Source: Rhodovarius lipocyclicus
GTDB lineage: Bacteria > Pseudomonadota > Alphaproteobacteria > Acetobacterales > Acetobacteraceae
Direction of reading: 5' to 3'
NCBI RefSeq assembly: GCF_009900765.1
Contig: NZ_JAAABL010000040.1
Span: 1 to 32,632, forward strand
Length of the DNA: 32,632 nucleotides
The position numbers and the translations under genes are program-made. The notes beneath the pieces are model-generated. The model was not told the DNA's origin. It saw only the letters and a program-made list of their open reading frames with translations, and made no database searches. Of the stretch, positions 16,121-23,872 are shown one piece after another (the first letter of the stretch is position 1; every line of letters starts with the position of its first letter).

Positions 16121-17372
16121 CCGTTTCGCCGCGCTCATACAGGGTCTCACGGCCCAGGCGGTCGATGCAGATCTCCGCCGTCCAGGGCAGCATCAGGGAG
16201 CCGCAGCGGCTGTCCCGGTACAGCCGTTCCAGCGGCAGGGATTTCAGCATGGATTGGCCCCCGCAGGTCCGCACGGCCTTGGCGGCCAATGCATTGGCAT
16301 TTTCCATCACCGTGTTCTGCGCCGCCAGGGCGCGCAGCATGGAATCGCGGCCGGGATCGGCGCTGGCCTCGGAAATCGCCTGGAACCACAGCGCCTTGGT
16401 CTGTTCCAGCATCACCCGCATCTCCGCCACCGCGATCTGCTTGGTGGGGTACATGCGGCGCTTCACCGGGGGCGTGCCGGGCTGCTCGCCGCGCAGATAG
16501 CGCACGGTGAAGTCATAGGCCGCCTGGGCGATGCCCATGTAGGTAGGCGTCAGCGTCATGAACATGTGCGGCCAGCGGCTGGCCGCCTGGAAATACAGGC
16601 CGGAGGGCATCAGCGCCGCGTCGTCCGGCACGAACACATCTTGGAACAGCAGGTTGCGGGACACGGTGCCGCGCATCCCCAGCGGGTCCCACTCGCCCGC
16701 CACGGTCACGCCCGGGGCATCGGCCGGCACGGCCATGTACAGCGTGTTCCGGCGGGAGGAGGTGCCGTCCGTCACATCCGTGCACAGCACGCCATAGAAA
16801 TCGGCGTGGCCCGCCAGCGAGGCGAAGATCTTCTTGCCGTTGATCTTCCAGCCGCCCTCCACCTTCGTGGCGTTGGTGCCGAAGGCGATGGTGCCGGCGG
16901 CGGCCGCCCCGCCCTCCGAGAAGGGCTGGGAGTAGATGGCGCCATCCTTCAGGATGCGGCGGTAATGCACCAGGCGGCGCTCATGGTGCTGGGCGCGGAT
17001 ATCGGCCGGCATCTCCAGGTCGTCGGTCAGCATGCCGGTCCACAGCGTGCTGCACACATGCATGTTCCAGGTCAGCGCGGTGGCGCCGCAATACCGGCCG
17101 AGTTCGGCCGCCGTCAGGCAATAGGCGCGGAAATCGGCGCCCAGCCCGCCGTCCTCCTGGGGGATGCAGACGCCCAGCCAGCCCTCGCGGTGCATGTCCC
17201 GGTAATTGTCGATGGGGAAGGTCGCCTCGCGGTCCCAGCGCGCGGCGCGCGGCGCCAGCACGCGGGCGCCGAATTCGCGGGCGCGGGCGGTCAGCTCGGT
17301 TTCCAGCGGGGTCAGGCGGAAGGCGCGCGGCTCGAAGATCGGCGCGTCGGGACGGGCAAGCGGCTGGTCCAT
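16110..17372 (-). CDS. Acyl-CoA dehydrogenase-family flavoprotein
   Basis: A 420-aa ACAD-fold protein. The N-terminal helical domain contains GWLGVCIPQEDGGLGADFRA. The FAD/substrate segment reads YSQPFSEGGAAAAG, followed by the beta-domain (GGWKINGKKIFASLAGHADF) and a C-terminal helical domain with a CGGQSMLKSLPLERLYRD signature. At the usual catalytic-glutamate site (YEGT in medium-chain enzymes) the sequence is LPWTAEI, so P396 replaces Glu. The base may lie elsewhere, as in isovaleryl-CoA dehydrogenase, or the protein may do ACAD-like monooxygenation. The start at 17372 lies 2 nt after the hydrolase stop codon. Confidence 0.88.
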   Translation of the reverse strand: MDQPLARPDAPIFEPRAFRLTPLETELTARAREFGARVLAPRAARWDREATFPIDNYRDMHREGWLGVCIPQEDGGLGADFRAYCLTAAELGRYCGATALTWNMHVCSTLWTGMLTDDLEMPADIRAQHHERRLVHYRRILKDGAIYSQPFSEGGAAAAGTIAFGTNATKVEGGWKINGKKIFASLAGHADFYGVLCTDVTDGTSSRRNTLYMAVPADAPGVTVAGEWDPLGMRGTVSRNLLFQDVFVPDDAALMPSGLYFQAASRWPHMFMTLTPTYMGIAQAAYDFTVRYLRGEQPGTPPVKRRMYPTKQIAVAEMRVMLEQTKALWFQAISEASADPGRDSMLRALAAQNTVMENANALAAKAVRTCGGQSMLKSLPLERLYRDSRCGSLMLPWTAEICIDRLGRETLYERGETDDQ

Positions 17373-17374
17373 GG

Positions 17375-18130
17375 TCAATCCTGCAGCAGGGAGCGGAGCG
17401 TGGCGTGAAAGGCGGCGGGCTGTTCCAGGTGCGGCAGATGCCCCGCGCCGGGAATGAGGGTGAGGCTGGCGTCGGGCATCGCCTCGATCATGCGCTGCAT
17501 GGTGCGGGCGGGGGCCACCTGGTCCTCGGCGCCCGCGATGGCGCGGGTGCGGTGCGCGATGCCGGACAGGGCCGCGCGGCGGTCGAAGGTGGTCAGGCAC
17601 GCCAGGGTGGCGCGATAGGTCGCCTCCGGCACCGCGGCCATCGCGGCGATGGCGGCGGGTTCGGCGGCGGGGTCCGCCCCCGGGGCGCACATGCCGCGCA
17701 CCAGCCCGCCCGCGCATTCGGCCATGGTTTTTCCCGCATCCAGCGGCGCCAGGCGCTTGGTCAGGAAATCCTGGGCAAAGGCCGGGTCCTTGCCGCCGAA
17801 GGCCGGGGTGGTGGCATAGGGCAGCAAGGTGCGGATGCGCGCCGGATGCCGGATCGCCAGTTCCAGCGCGATCATACCGCCCATGGAATGTCCGACAAAA
17901 TCGGCCGAATCGATTCCCTCGGCGGTCAGCTGTTCGGCCAGCATGTCGGCCAGCAGCGGGAAGGACAGGCCGGGCGGCAGCGGGGTGCCGCCATAGCCCG
18001 GCTGGTGCCAGGCCAGCACCCGGTGGCCGGGCAGCGCGGCGGCGGTGGCGGCCCACAATTCGGCCGCGCCACCGATGCCGTGCAGGCAGATGAGGGGCGC
18101 GCCCGCGCCCCAGGCCAGGAAGGGCGTCAC
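17375..18130 (-). CDS. Alpha/beta hydrolase (possible NicD-like role)
   Basis: A 251-aa alpha/beta hydrolase. The oxyanion motif is CLHGIGGAAELW, the nucleophile elbow is GHSMGG (S82), and the remaining triad residues are D203 (GAEDQV) and H231 (GAGHLPHLEQP). The start is GTG at 18130, overlapping the dioxygenase stop by 4 nt (GTGA). In nicotinate catabolism the product of NicX is hydrolysed by NicD, an alpha/beta hydrolase. By position this gene could play that part, but the sequence alone reads as a generic BioH/PcaD-like hydrolase. Confidence 0.88.
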   Translation of the reverse strand: MTPFLAWGAGAPLICLHGIGGAAELWAATAAALPGHRVLAWHQPGYGGTPLPPGLSFPLLADMLAEQLTAEGIDSADFVGHSMGGMIALELAIRHPARIRTLLPYATTPAFGGKDPAFAQDFLTKRLAPLDAGKTMAECAGGLVRGMCAPGADPAAEPAAIAAMAAVPEATYRATLACLTTFDRRAALSGIAHRTRAIAGAEDQVAPARTMQRMIEAMPDASLTLIPGAGHLPHLEQPAAFHATLRSLLQD

Positions 18131-19158
18131 AGCACCACGCCGTCCCGCACCACCGCCTCGCCGTCCAGCTCGATGGTGGTGTTGAAGACGGGGATGTCGA
18201 AATGCCCCTCCGTGTAGCGGCCCGCGAATTCATTGGCGCCGGTCGAGAACAGGAAATTGCCCGCCACCGCCCGCAGCTCCGTGCCGTTGGTGTCGCGCTG
18301 GTCGTACATGGCCAGGGCCTCATACCGCGCGCGGGGGTTCAGCCCCCAGCCGACATGGGAGACGGCATAGGCCGCCCGGTCGCCCCAGGCCTCCAGATAG
18401 CGGCGCATCAGCATGGCGTCGGTGCCGCTGCCCTCGATGGCGGTGATGTGGTCGTCCTCGATCGTCAGCGCCACCGGGGATTGCAGGTAGCGCTTGAAAG
18501 TGAGGTTCACATCCCCCGCATCCAGCACCAGCCGGCCATTCACGCTGCCGGCGGCGGGAAAGCTGACGACCACCCCGCCCGGCCAATGGGCGATGGTGCC
18601 GGGCCGGTCGGTCCAGCCCCAGACGCCCGCGGTGATGGCACGGTCCAGGCTGACCTCCAGCGCCGTGCCGGCGGCGGAGGTGACGCGCATGTGCCTGGCC
18701 GCGCGGGCGCGCTTCACGGCGGCCTTCACCAGGGGCTCATCGCCGGGCTGCGGCACCAGGCGGGCCAGGGCCTCCGGGTGCTCGTTGCTGATCATCAGCA
18801 CGCGGCTGCCGGCGGTCAGGATCTCTTTCAGTTCAGGGGCGTGCAGCAGCCCCTCCAGCGTCAGGTCCAGCACCAGGGGGCTGGCCTTGATGGCGGCCAG
18901 CGCCGCCGGGTGGTGCTGGATGGCGCGGGAGGCCCCGGTGGAGCGCACGGGCACCGGCGCCGTGCCGGGCGGCGTGGGCAGCACGCAACGGAAGGGGCGC
19001 AGGCCGAGGCGCAGGCAGGCCAGCTCGGCCAGTTCCAGGTTCAGCGGGCGGGATTGGGTTTCGGCCAGCAGGCACACGGCCTCGCCCGGGGCAGGCTTGC
19101 ACAGGGCGATCGCGGAGGCGAAAACGTCAAGCCAACCCGATTCAATACGGTCCGTCAA
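18127..19158 (-). CDS. NicX-like 2,5-dihydroxypyridine 5,6-dioxygenase (M29-peptidase-like fold)
   Basis: A 343-aa protein clearly related to NicX, the iron-dependent extradiol-type ring-cleavage enzyme of nicotinate degradation, whose fold resembles M29 aminopeptidases. The matching C-terminal half includes SHVGWGLNPRARYEAL, GNFLFSTG and HFDIPVFN. The predicted Fe ligands are H268, H319 and D321, close to H265/H318/D320 that I recall for Pseudomonas putida NicX. The frame opens with GTG at 19197, but TTG at 19158 is preferred. It has AAGGA 5 nt upstream and gives an N-terminus the length of NicX. It is first in a four-gene operon and divergent from marR. A related N-heterocycle may be the true substrate. 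Confidence 0.82.
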   Translation of the reverse strand: MTDRIESGWLDVFASAIALCKPAPGEAVCLLAETQSRPLNLELAELACLRLGLRPFRCVLPTPPGTAPVPVRSTGASRAIQHHPAALAAIKASPLVLDLTLEGLLHAPELKEILTAGSRVLMISNEHPEALARLVPQPGDEPLVKAAVKRARAARHMRVTSAAGTALEVSLDRAITAGVWGWTDRPGTIAHWPGGVVVSFPAAGSVNGRLVLDAGDVNLTFKRYLQSPVALTIEDDHITAIEGSGTDAMLMRRYLEAWGDRAAYAVSHVGWGLNPRARYEALAMYDQRDTNGTELRAVAGNFLFSTGANEFAGRYTEGHFDIPVFNTTIELDGEAVVRDGVVL

Positions 19159-19180
19159 CAAATTCCTTGCTCCCACCAAT

Positions 19181-19219
19181 GTGCAGTTTTTTTGCACTTT
19201 CCATTCTTAGGAATGGAAA
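19181..19219. promoter_or_regulatory. Perfect palindrome upstream of the NicX-like gene (candidate MarR operator)
   Basis: A perfect 9-bp inverted repeat, TTTCCATTC-TTAG-GAATGGAAA, occupies 19198-19219. Beside it is a shorter repeat, GTGCA-N7-TGCAC (19181-19197). They lie 23-61 bp upstream of the preferred TTG start, in an AT-rich spacer between the operon and the divergent marR gene. The location and symmetry suit a MarR-family dimer site. Binding is inferred, and the pair could instead form a leader RNA hairpin. Confidence 0.5.
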
Positions 19220-19265
19220 ATCACCCGCATTTCCTATTTGTAAGGCGAAATCAAGCGATTAGTAG

Positions 19266-19279
19266 CATGAATATTCATG
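19266..19279. promoter_or_regulatory. 14-bp palindrome in the divergent promoter region
   Basis: CATGAATATTCATG is a perfect, spacerless palindrome in the AT-rich spacer between the NicX-like gene and marR. MarR sites are often palindromes of this kind. I could not define -35/-10 boxes with confidence in 19220-19456, so which promoter it would control is unknown. Confidence 0.4.
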
Positions 19280-19456
19280 TATGTCCAGTGGTAACTATTG
19301 CAGGAAGTCGCTCGTTCAGCCATTGTTTATCTACAGGGCCAAAGGTTGATCGTTATCGGTGGGAGAGGTCGAAAGCACCTTGGCCGCTGAGAATGCCATA
19401 CCCGAAGCGTCACGTTGTCATTGATTTGAGTGATACGCGGCAGGGGAGCGCGCGAC

Positions 19457-19963
19457 ATGGTGTTAGCCACGATTTCAACCCAGGGGGCAGCCACGGCGGC
19501 GCCCGCCCCGGTGTCGGCGCAGCGTTTCATCGACGATTACCTGCTCTATCTGCTGGCGCGGGCCTCTCACGTCATTTCCACCGAATTCCACGGCGTGCTG
19601 CGCCGCGCGGGGGTGCAGGTGCCGGTGTGGCGCGTGCTGGCCACCCTGGCCGGCAGCCCGGGTGAGACCGTCAGCGGCCTGGCCGATGCCTGCCTGCTGC
19701 AGCAGCCCACCATGACCAAGCTGCTGGACCGCATGGTGCGCGACAATCTGGTGAAGCGCCTGCCGGACCCCAAGGACCGCCGCGTGGTGCGCATCCAGAT
19801 GACCAGCCGCGGCGAGACGGTGGTGAACGAACTGCTCGCCAGCGCCAAGAAGCATGAGCAGGAAGTGCTGGCCCGCCACCCGGATATCGACGCGGTCGCG
19901 CTGAAGACCCTGCTGCGCGGCATGATCGGCCGGCAGCGGCGCGGCAAGCGCGCGCTGGGCTGA
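19457..19963 (+). CDS. MarR-family transcriptional regulator, divergent from the NicX-like operon
   Basis: A 168-aa winged-helix regulator. A dimerisation helix (FIDDYLLYLLARASHVIS) is followed by the helix-turn-helix (ETVSGLADACLLQQPTMTKL) and the wing with the family DRR signature (DPKDRRVVRIQMTSRG). The tail is basic (RQRRGKRALG). The ATG at 19457 is chosen because GGGGAG lies 6 nt upstream; an in-frame GTG at 19430 has no such site. Known nicotinate clusters are also controlled by a MarR protein (NicR), so it probably senses a pathway intermediate and represses the divergent operon. Confidence 0.88.
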   Translation: MVLATISTQGAATAAPAPVSAQRFIDDYLLYLLARASHVISTEFHGVLRRAGVQVPVWRVLATLAGSPGETVSGLADACLLQQPTMTKLLDRMVRDNLVKRLPDPKDRRVVRIQMTSRGETVVNELLASAKKHEQEVLARHPDIDAVALKTLLRGMIGRQRRGKRALG

Positions 19964-20011
19964 GGCCACCCGCGCTTCCGGCTTCATCGCGTGGTGGCCA
20001 GATGCTATGGC

Positions 20012-20659
20012 ATGGCCATGACGCAAGCCTTCTCGCACTGGGTGTCCCTGGGCTTCAACTGCGAGGTGGCCTTCCAGATGCGCCGCGTCCTCGGGCGTGA
20101 CAGTTCCAGCTTCTTCTCCTGGAACATCACCCCGCTGGCGGCCCTGAGCTCGCTGCTGGACAGCCGCTTCGCGGGCATCCTGCAGCCCGGGAACCTCAGC
20201 GACCATGGCGACGGCGTGCTGGTCCGCGATGCCTCGCACGGCTATTCCTTCCACTCCCCCTTCGCCACGCCCAACCCGCACGACGACCCGGCCTTCGCCG
20301 GCAAGCTGGCGGAGTTCCGGGTGAAGGTCGGCTATCTGCTCGACAAATTCGCGGCCATCGCCGCAAGCGGCGAGCCCGTCGCCTATTTCCACCGCACCGA
20401 GGAGCCGGACGCGCGCGCCATCGGGGAGCATCTGATGGAACTGCTCGGCCGTTATCATGGCGAGGTGCGCAACTTCGTCCTGGTCCTGATCCAGCCCCAG
20501 GACCGGCAGGAGCCGGACTGGGCCACCCCGCGCCTGGCCAACCGCTATCTGCGCCGCCTCGCCCCCTTCGACGACGCGCCCGACGGCCATGTGCAGAGCT
20601 GGGACCGCATCTTCGCGGAATTCCCGCATCGGGAGCCGATGCGCCTGGCTGGCTTCTGA
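20012..20659 (+). CDS. DUF1796-family putative papain-like cysteine peptidase
   Basis: A 215-aa protein. Its N-terminal SLGFNCEVAFQMRR with SSFFSWNITPLAAL is the signature of DUF1796, described as putative papain-like peptidases. C17 would be the nucleophile and the histidine of YFHRTEE a candidate partner. Substrate and role are unknown. The start is uncertain: ATGs at 20012 and 20018 and a GTG at 19991 lack a good Shine-Dalgarno, but the conserved motif begins about 10 residues in, so all are compatible. It sits alone between two marR genes. Confidence 0.7.
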   Translation: MAMTQAFSHWVSLGFNCEVAFQMRRVLGRDSSSFFSWNITPLAALSSLLDSRFAGILQPGNLSDHGDGVLVRDASHGYSFHSPFATPNPHDDPAFAGKLAEFRVKVGYLLDKFAAIAASGEPVAYFHRTEEPDARAIGEHLMELLGRYHGEVRNFVLVLIQPQDRQEPDWATPRLANRYLRRLAPFDDAPDGHVQSWDRIFAEFPHREPMRLAGF

Positions 20660-20683
20660 CGCCCGGCCTCGGCCTGGACATTC

Positions 20684-20717
20684 TGTAGCTTGCTATACGT
20701 AGCAAGCTACATATATT
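20684..20717 (+). promoter_or_regulatory. Promoter with embedded 28-bp MarR-type operator
   Basis: The arms TGTAGCTTGCTA (20684-20695) and TAGCAAGCTACA (20700-20711) form a perfect 12-bp inverted repeat around TACG. A -35-like TTGCTA (20690-20695) and a -10-like TATATT (20712-20717) are 16 bp apart, so the operator covers the -35 and the whole spacer. The expected start of transcription, 7 nt after the -10, falls on the A of the marR ATG at 20724. Autorepression of the efflux operon, and a leaderless marR message, are inferred. Confidence 0.7.
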
Positions 20718-20723
20718 GCCCGC

Positions 20724-21155
20724 ATGAACCCCGAGGCCTTCTTCATCGACCAGCTCCGCCGCGTGACCCTGCGCTGGCGCACCCGCTTCGATGCGGAGCT
20801 GAAGGCCCAGGGCCAGACCCTGGTGCGCGCCCGCGCCCTCGTCTATCTCGCCCGCCGGCCGGAGGGCATGACCCAGCGCGAGCTGACCGAGCAGCTGATG
20901 GTCGAACACCCCACCATGGTGCGCATCCTGGACGCGCTGGAGGAACAGGGCCTGATCCGCCGCGAACCCATCGAGGGCAACCGCCGCGCCAACCGCCTGA
21001 TCCTGTCCCCCGCCGCCCTGCCGATGGTGGATGAGCTGGAAGCCGCCTTCGCCGCCGAGGCGCACCGCGTGCTGCGCCATGTCCCGCCCGACAAGCTGGC
21101 CCTGGCGACCGAGGTGCTGCGCGGCATCGCCGAGCAGCTTGAGGAAGGGGCGTGA
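20724..21155 (+). CDS. MarR-family regulator of the efflux operon
   Basis: A 143-aa MarR protein. The winged-helix core contains the DNA-binding segment MTQRELTEQLMVEHPTMVRI and a wing IEGNRRANRLILSP, flanked by dimerisation helices. The gene overlaps the MFS transporter gene by 4 nt (GTGA), an EmrR/FarR-type arrangement in which the regulator represses its own operon until a toxic ligand binds. There is no Shine-Dalgarno before the ATG, in line with the leaderless promoter predicted immediately upstream. Confidence 0.9.
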   Translation: MNPEAFFIDQLRRVTLRWRTRFDAELKAQGQTLVRARALVYLARRPEGMTQRELTEQLMVEHPTMVRILDALEEQGLIRREPIEGNRRANRLILSPAALPMVDELEAAFAAEAHRVLRHVPPDKLALATEVLRGIAEQLEEGA

Positions 21156-22726
21156 GCGAGCCCCCGCCACCAGGGCCGCTCCGTGTCGCCCTGCACATCG
21201 CGGCCGCCCTGACGCTGGGCCTGACCCAGGGGCTGGGCAACCAGTTCGTCGCCAGCAACGCCCAGGCCATCCAGGGGCAGTTCCTGGTCACGGCGAATGA
21301 GGCGCAGTGGCTGACCGCCGCCTATACCGCCACCAACATCACCGCCACCCTGCTGCTGTACAAGGTGCGCACCCAGTTCGGCCTGCGCGTGTTCACCGAG
21401 GCCGGGCTGGCCCTGTTCGCCGCCCTGTCCCTGCTGCACCCGCTGGTGCGGGACTTCCCCAGCATGGTCGCCCTGCGCGCGGCGGCGGGCTTCGCGGCGG
21501 CGCCCCTCAGCACCCTCGCCTTCCTCTATACCGTCAGCGTGCTGGCGCAGCGCTTCAAGCTCTCGGTCGGGCTCAGCGTGGGGCTGCTCGGCTCCCAGAT
21601 CGCCCCGCCGCTGGCGCGGCTGCTCTCGCCGCACGTCCTGGACCATGCGGGGTGGGAGGGTCTGAACACGCTGGAATGCGGCCTGGCCCTGCTCAGCCTG
21701 GCCATCGTGCTGATGCTGCGCCTGCCGCCCAACCCGCGCAGCAAGGTGTTCGGCCTGCCCGATGCCATCAGCTTCCCGATGCTGATGCTGGGGATGGGGC
21801 TGCTCAGCCTCGTGCTCAGCCTGGGGCGGCTGTACTGGTGGTTCGAGGCCCCGTGGCTGGGCTGGTGCCTGGCGGGGGCGGTGATGCTGCTGGCCAGCGC
21901 CGCCGCCATCGAACTGAACCGCGCCCAGCCCATGCTGGAACTGCGCTGGATGGCCCAGCCCACCATGCTGCTGTTCACCGCCACCATGCTGGCCGCGCGC
22001 TTCGTGATGGCGGAGCCCGTGACCGGCGCGGTCGGCTTCTTCCAGAATCTGGGCCTGCTGAACGAGAACATGCAGGGCATGCAGATGGCCATCATCGCCG
22101 GCACGCTGGCGGGCACGGCCATCAGCTGCGTGCTGGTCGCGCCGCAACGCGCGCCGGCGCTGCATGCCGTGGGGCTGGCCTGCATCGCGCTCGGCGCCTG
22201 GATGGAAAGCTTCTCCACCAGCCTGACCCGCCCGCCGGAATTCTACCTGCCGCAGGGGCTGATCGCCTTCGGCACCGCCCTGTTCCTGCCCGCCGCCATG
22301 GCCTGGAGCCTGGCCTGGGTGTTCCGCACCGGCCCGCGCTTCCTGATGAGCTACCTGGCGCTGTTCCTCGCCTCCCAGGTGCTGGGCCAGCAGATCGGGT
22401 CCGCCGTGCTCGGCACCTTCGTCACGATCCGGGAGAAGTTCCATTCCAGCCACATCGTGGCCAGCCTGACCCTGCAGAACCCCAACATCGCGCTGCGCGT
22501 GCAGCAATACGGCGCCGGCCTGCGCCCCGTGCTGGAGGACACCGCCCAGCGCGATGCCCAGGGGCTGGCCCGCCTCGGCCAGCTCGCGACGCGGGAGGCC
22601 TATGTGCTGGCCTACAACGACCTGTTCCTCGCCGTGGCCGCGGCCGCCTTGCTGATGCTGCTCGCCCTGCTCCTTCACCGGGCGATGGCCGCCCTGCGCG
22701 CCGCCGCCCCCCACAAGACAGCCTGA
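21152..22726 (+). CDS. DHA2-type MFS drug exporter (EmrB-like)
   Basis: A 524-aa inner-membrane transporter with about 14 hydrophobic segments, as in the DHA2 family (EmrB, FarB). The N-terminal part has the family's NEAQWLTAAYTATNI. A loop before the last helix (~430-490) would be the large periplasmic loop typical of EmrB-like proteins. The start is GTG at 21152, overlapping marR. With the downstream HlyD protein it should form a proton-driven tripartite pump together with a TolC-like channel encoded elsewhere. Substrates are probably hydrophobic toxicants or organic acids. Confidence 0.88.
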   Translation: MSEPPPPGPLRVALHIAAALTLGLTQGLGNQFVASNAQAIQGQFLVTANEAQWLTAAYTATNITATLLLYKVRTQFGLRVFTEAGLALFAALSLLHPLVRDFPSMVALRAAAGFAAAPLSTLAFLYTVSVLAQRFKLSVGLSVGLLGSQIAPPLARLLSPHVLDHAGWEGLNTLECGLALLSLAIVLMLRLPPNPRSKVFGLPDAISFPMLMLGMGLLSLVLSLGRLYWWFEAPWLGWCLAGAVMLLASAAAIELNRAQPMLELRWMAQPTMLLFTATMLAARFVMAEPVTGAVGFFQNLGLLNENMQGMQMAIIAGTLAGTAISCVLVAPQRAPALHAVGLACIALGAWMESFSTSLTRPPEFYLPQGLIAFGTALFLPAAMAWSLAWVFRTGPRFLMSYLALFLASQVLGQQIGSAVLGTFVTIREKFHSSHIVASLTLQNPNIALRVQQYGAGLRPVLEDTAQRDAQGLARLGQLATREAYVLAYNDLFLAVAAAALLMLLALLLHRAMAALRAAAPHKTA

Positions 22727-22729
22727 CCC

Positions 22730-23818
22730 ATGAAACGTTTCCTCCTCACCATCCTGCCCGTGCTGGGCTGCGGCCTTGCGGGGGCGCTATTCGCGCTGCA
22801 TGCCTGGGGGCTGCCGCCCTTCACCTCCTCGGTGCAGATCACGGACAACGCCTATGTGCGCGGCGCCGTCACCACCATCAGCCCGCAGGTGGCGGGCTAT
22901 ATCGTCGAGATCCCGGTGCAGGACTATGCGGAGATCCGCGCGGGCGACCTGATCGCGCGGATCGACGACCGCAGCTATCGCGCCCGGCTGGACCAGGCGC
23001 AGGCCAGCCTCGCCGCCGCCCGCGCGGCACTGGCCAGCCTGGACCTGCAACGCCAATCGCGGGAGGCCGCGGTGGCCGTCGCCACCGCCCAGATCCACAA
23101 TGCCGAGGTGGTGCTGGCCAAGGCCCAGCTGGACCTGCGCCGCGTCATCCCGCTGCTGGAAAGCAATGTGCAGTCCCGCTCACGCGGGGATGACCTGCGC
23201 GCGGCCGAACGCCAGGCCGAGGTCGGGCTGGAACAGGCCCGCGCCGCGCATCTGGTGGCCGAGCGCGCCCTGGCCGAAACCCTGGGGCTGCGCCCGAACC
23301 TGGAAGCCACCATCCGTGGCGCCGAGGCCGCCGTGCACCTGGCGGAAATCGACCTGGGCAACACCCGCGTCGTCGCCCCGCGCGACGGCCGCCTGGGCGA
23401 GATCGGCGCGCGGCTGGGCCAATACGTGGCCCCCGGCACGCAGCTGACCGCCCTGGTGCCAGACCAGGTGTGGGTGATCGCGAACTACAAGGAAAACCAG
23501 ATCGCCGGCATGCACCCGGGCCAGGCCGCCACCCTGCGCGTGGACGCGCTGGGGGGGCTGGCGCTCAGCGGGCATGTGGAACGGTTCTCGCCGGCGGCGG
23601 GGTCGGAATTCAGCGTGATCCGGGCCGACAACGCGACCGGCAACTTCACCAAGGTGGCGCAACGCCTGCCGGTGCGGATCGCGATCGACCCGGGCCAGCC
23701 GATGGCGGGGCTGGTCAGCCCGGGGATGTCGGTGGTGGTGAGCATCGACGTGGACCAGCCGGTGGAAGAAGGGGAGACCAGGCTGGGGGCACGAAGGGAG
23801 ATGGGCGGGGCGGGGTGA
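22730..23818 (+). CDS. HlyD/EmrA-family membrane fusion protein
   Basis: A 362-aa periplasmic adaptor. An N-terminal transmembrane anchor (~5-26) is followed by the first lipoyl half (TDNAYVRGAVTTISPQVAGY, a family signature). A long helical hairpin (~85-205) comes next, then the second lipoyl half with RVVAPRDGRLGEIGARLG and a beta-barrel domain (VIANYKENQIAGMHPGQ). It starts 3 nt after the exporter stop codon. It links the MFS pump to an outer-membrane channel, which is not encoded here. Confidence 0.92.
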   Translation: MKRFLLTILPVLGCGLAGALFALHAWGLPPFTSSVQITDNAYVRGAVTTISPQVAGYIVEIPVQDYAEIRAGDLIARIDDRSYRARLDQAQASLAAARAALASLDLQRQSREAAVAVATAQIHNAEVVLAKAQLDLRRVIPLLESNVQSRSRGDDLRAAERQAEVGLEQARAAHLVAERALAETLGLRPNLEATIRGAEAAVHLAEIDLGNTRVVAPRDGRLGEIGARLGQYVAPGTQLTALVPDQVWVIANYKENQIAGMHPGQAATLRVDALGGLALSGHVERFSPAAGSEFSVIRADNATGNFTKVAQRLPVRIAIDPGQPMAGLVSPGMSVVVSIDVDQPVEEGETRLGARREMGGAG

Positions 23819-23823
23819 ACCCA

Positions 23824-23865
23824 CCCCAAACTTCCCGCAGGGGTTTGGGGAGGCGGCGCCTCCCC
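23824..23865. terminator. Overlapping hairpins between convergent genes
   Basis: Two perfect 8-bp inverted repeats share the GGGG at 23847-23850: CCCCAAAC (23824-23831) with GTTTGGGG (23843-23850), and GGGGAGGC (23847-23854) with GCCTCCCC (23858-23865). Only one can form at a time. They lie between the HlyD gene and the convergent small gene. No U-tract is present, so this is a probable but weak terminator. Confidence 0.5.
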
Positions 23866-23872
23866 AACCTCT

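Noticed and set aside
18127-19197. M29 aminopeptidase
   Set aside because: The fold is shared, but the C-terminal half (SHVGWG, GNFLFSTG, HFDIP) follows NicX closely and keeps its iron ligands.
19430-19456. Upstream in-frame GTG start for the first marR gene
   Set aside because: No ribosome-binding site precedes it, whereas GGGGAG lies 6 nt before the ATG at 19457.
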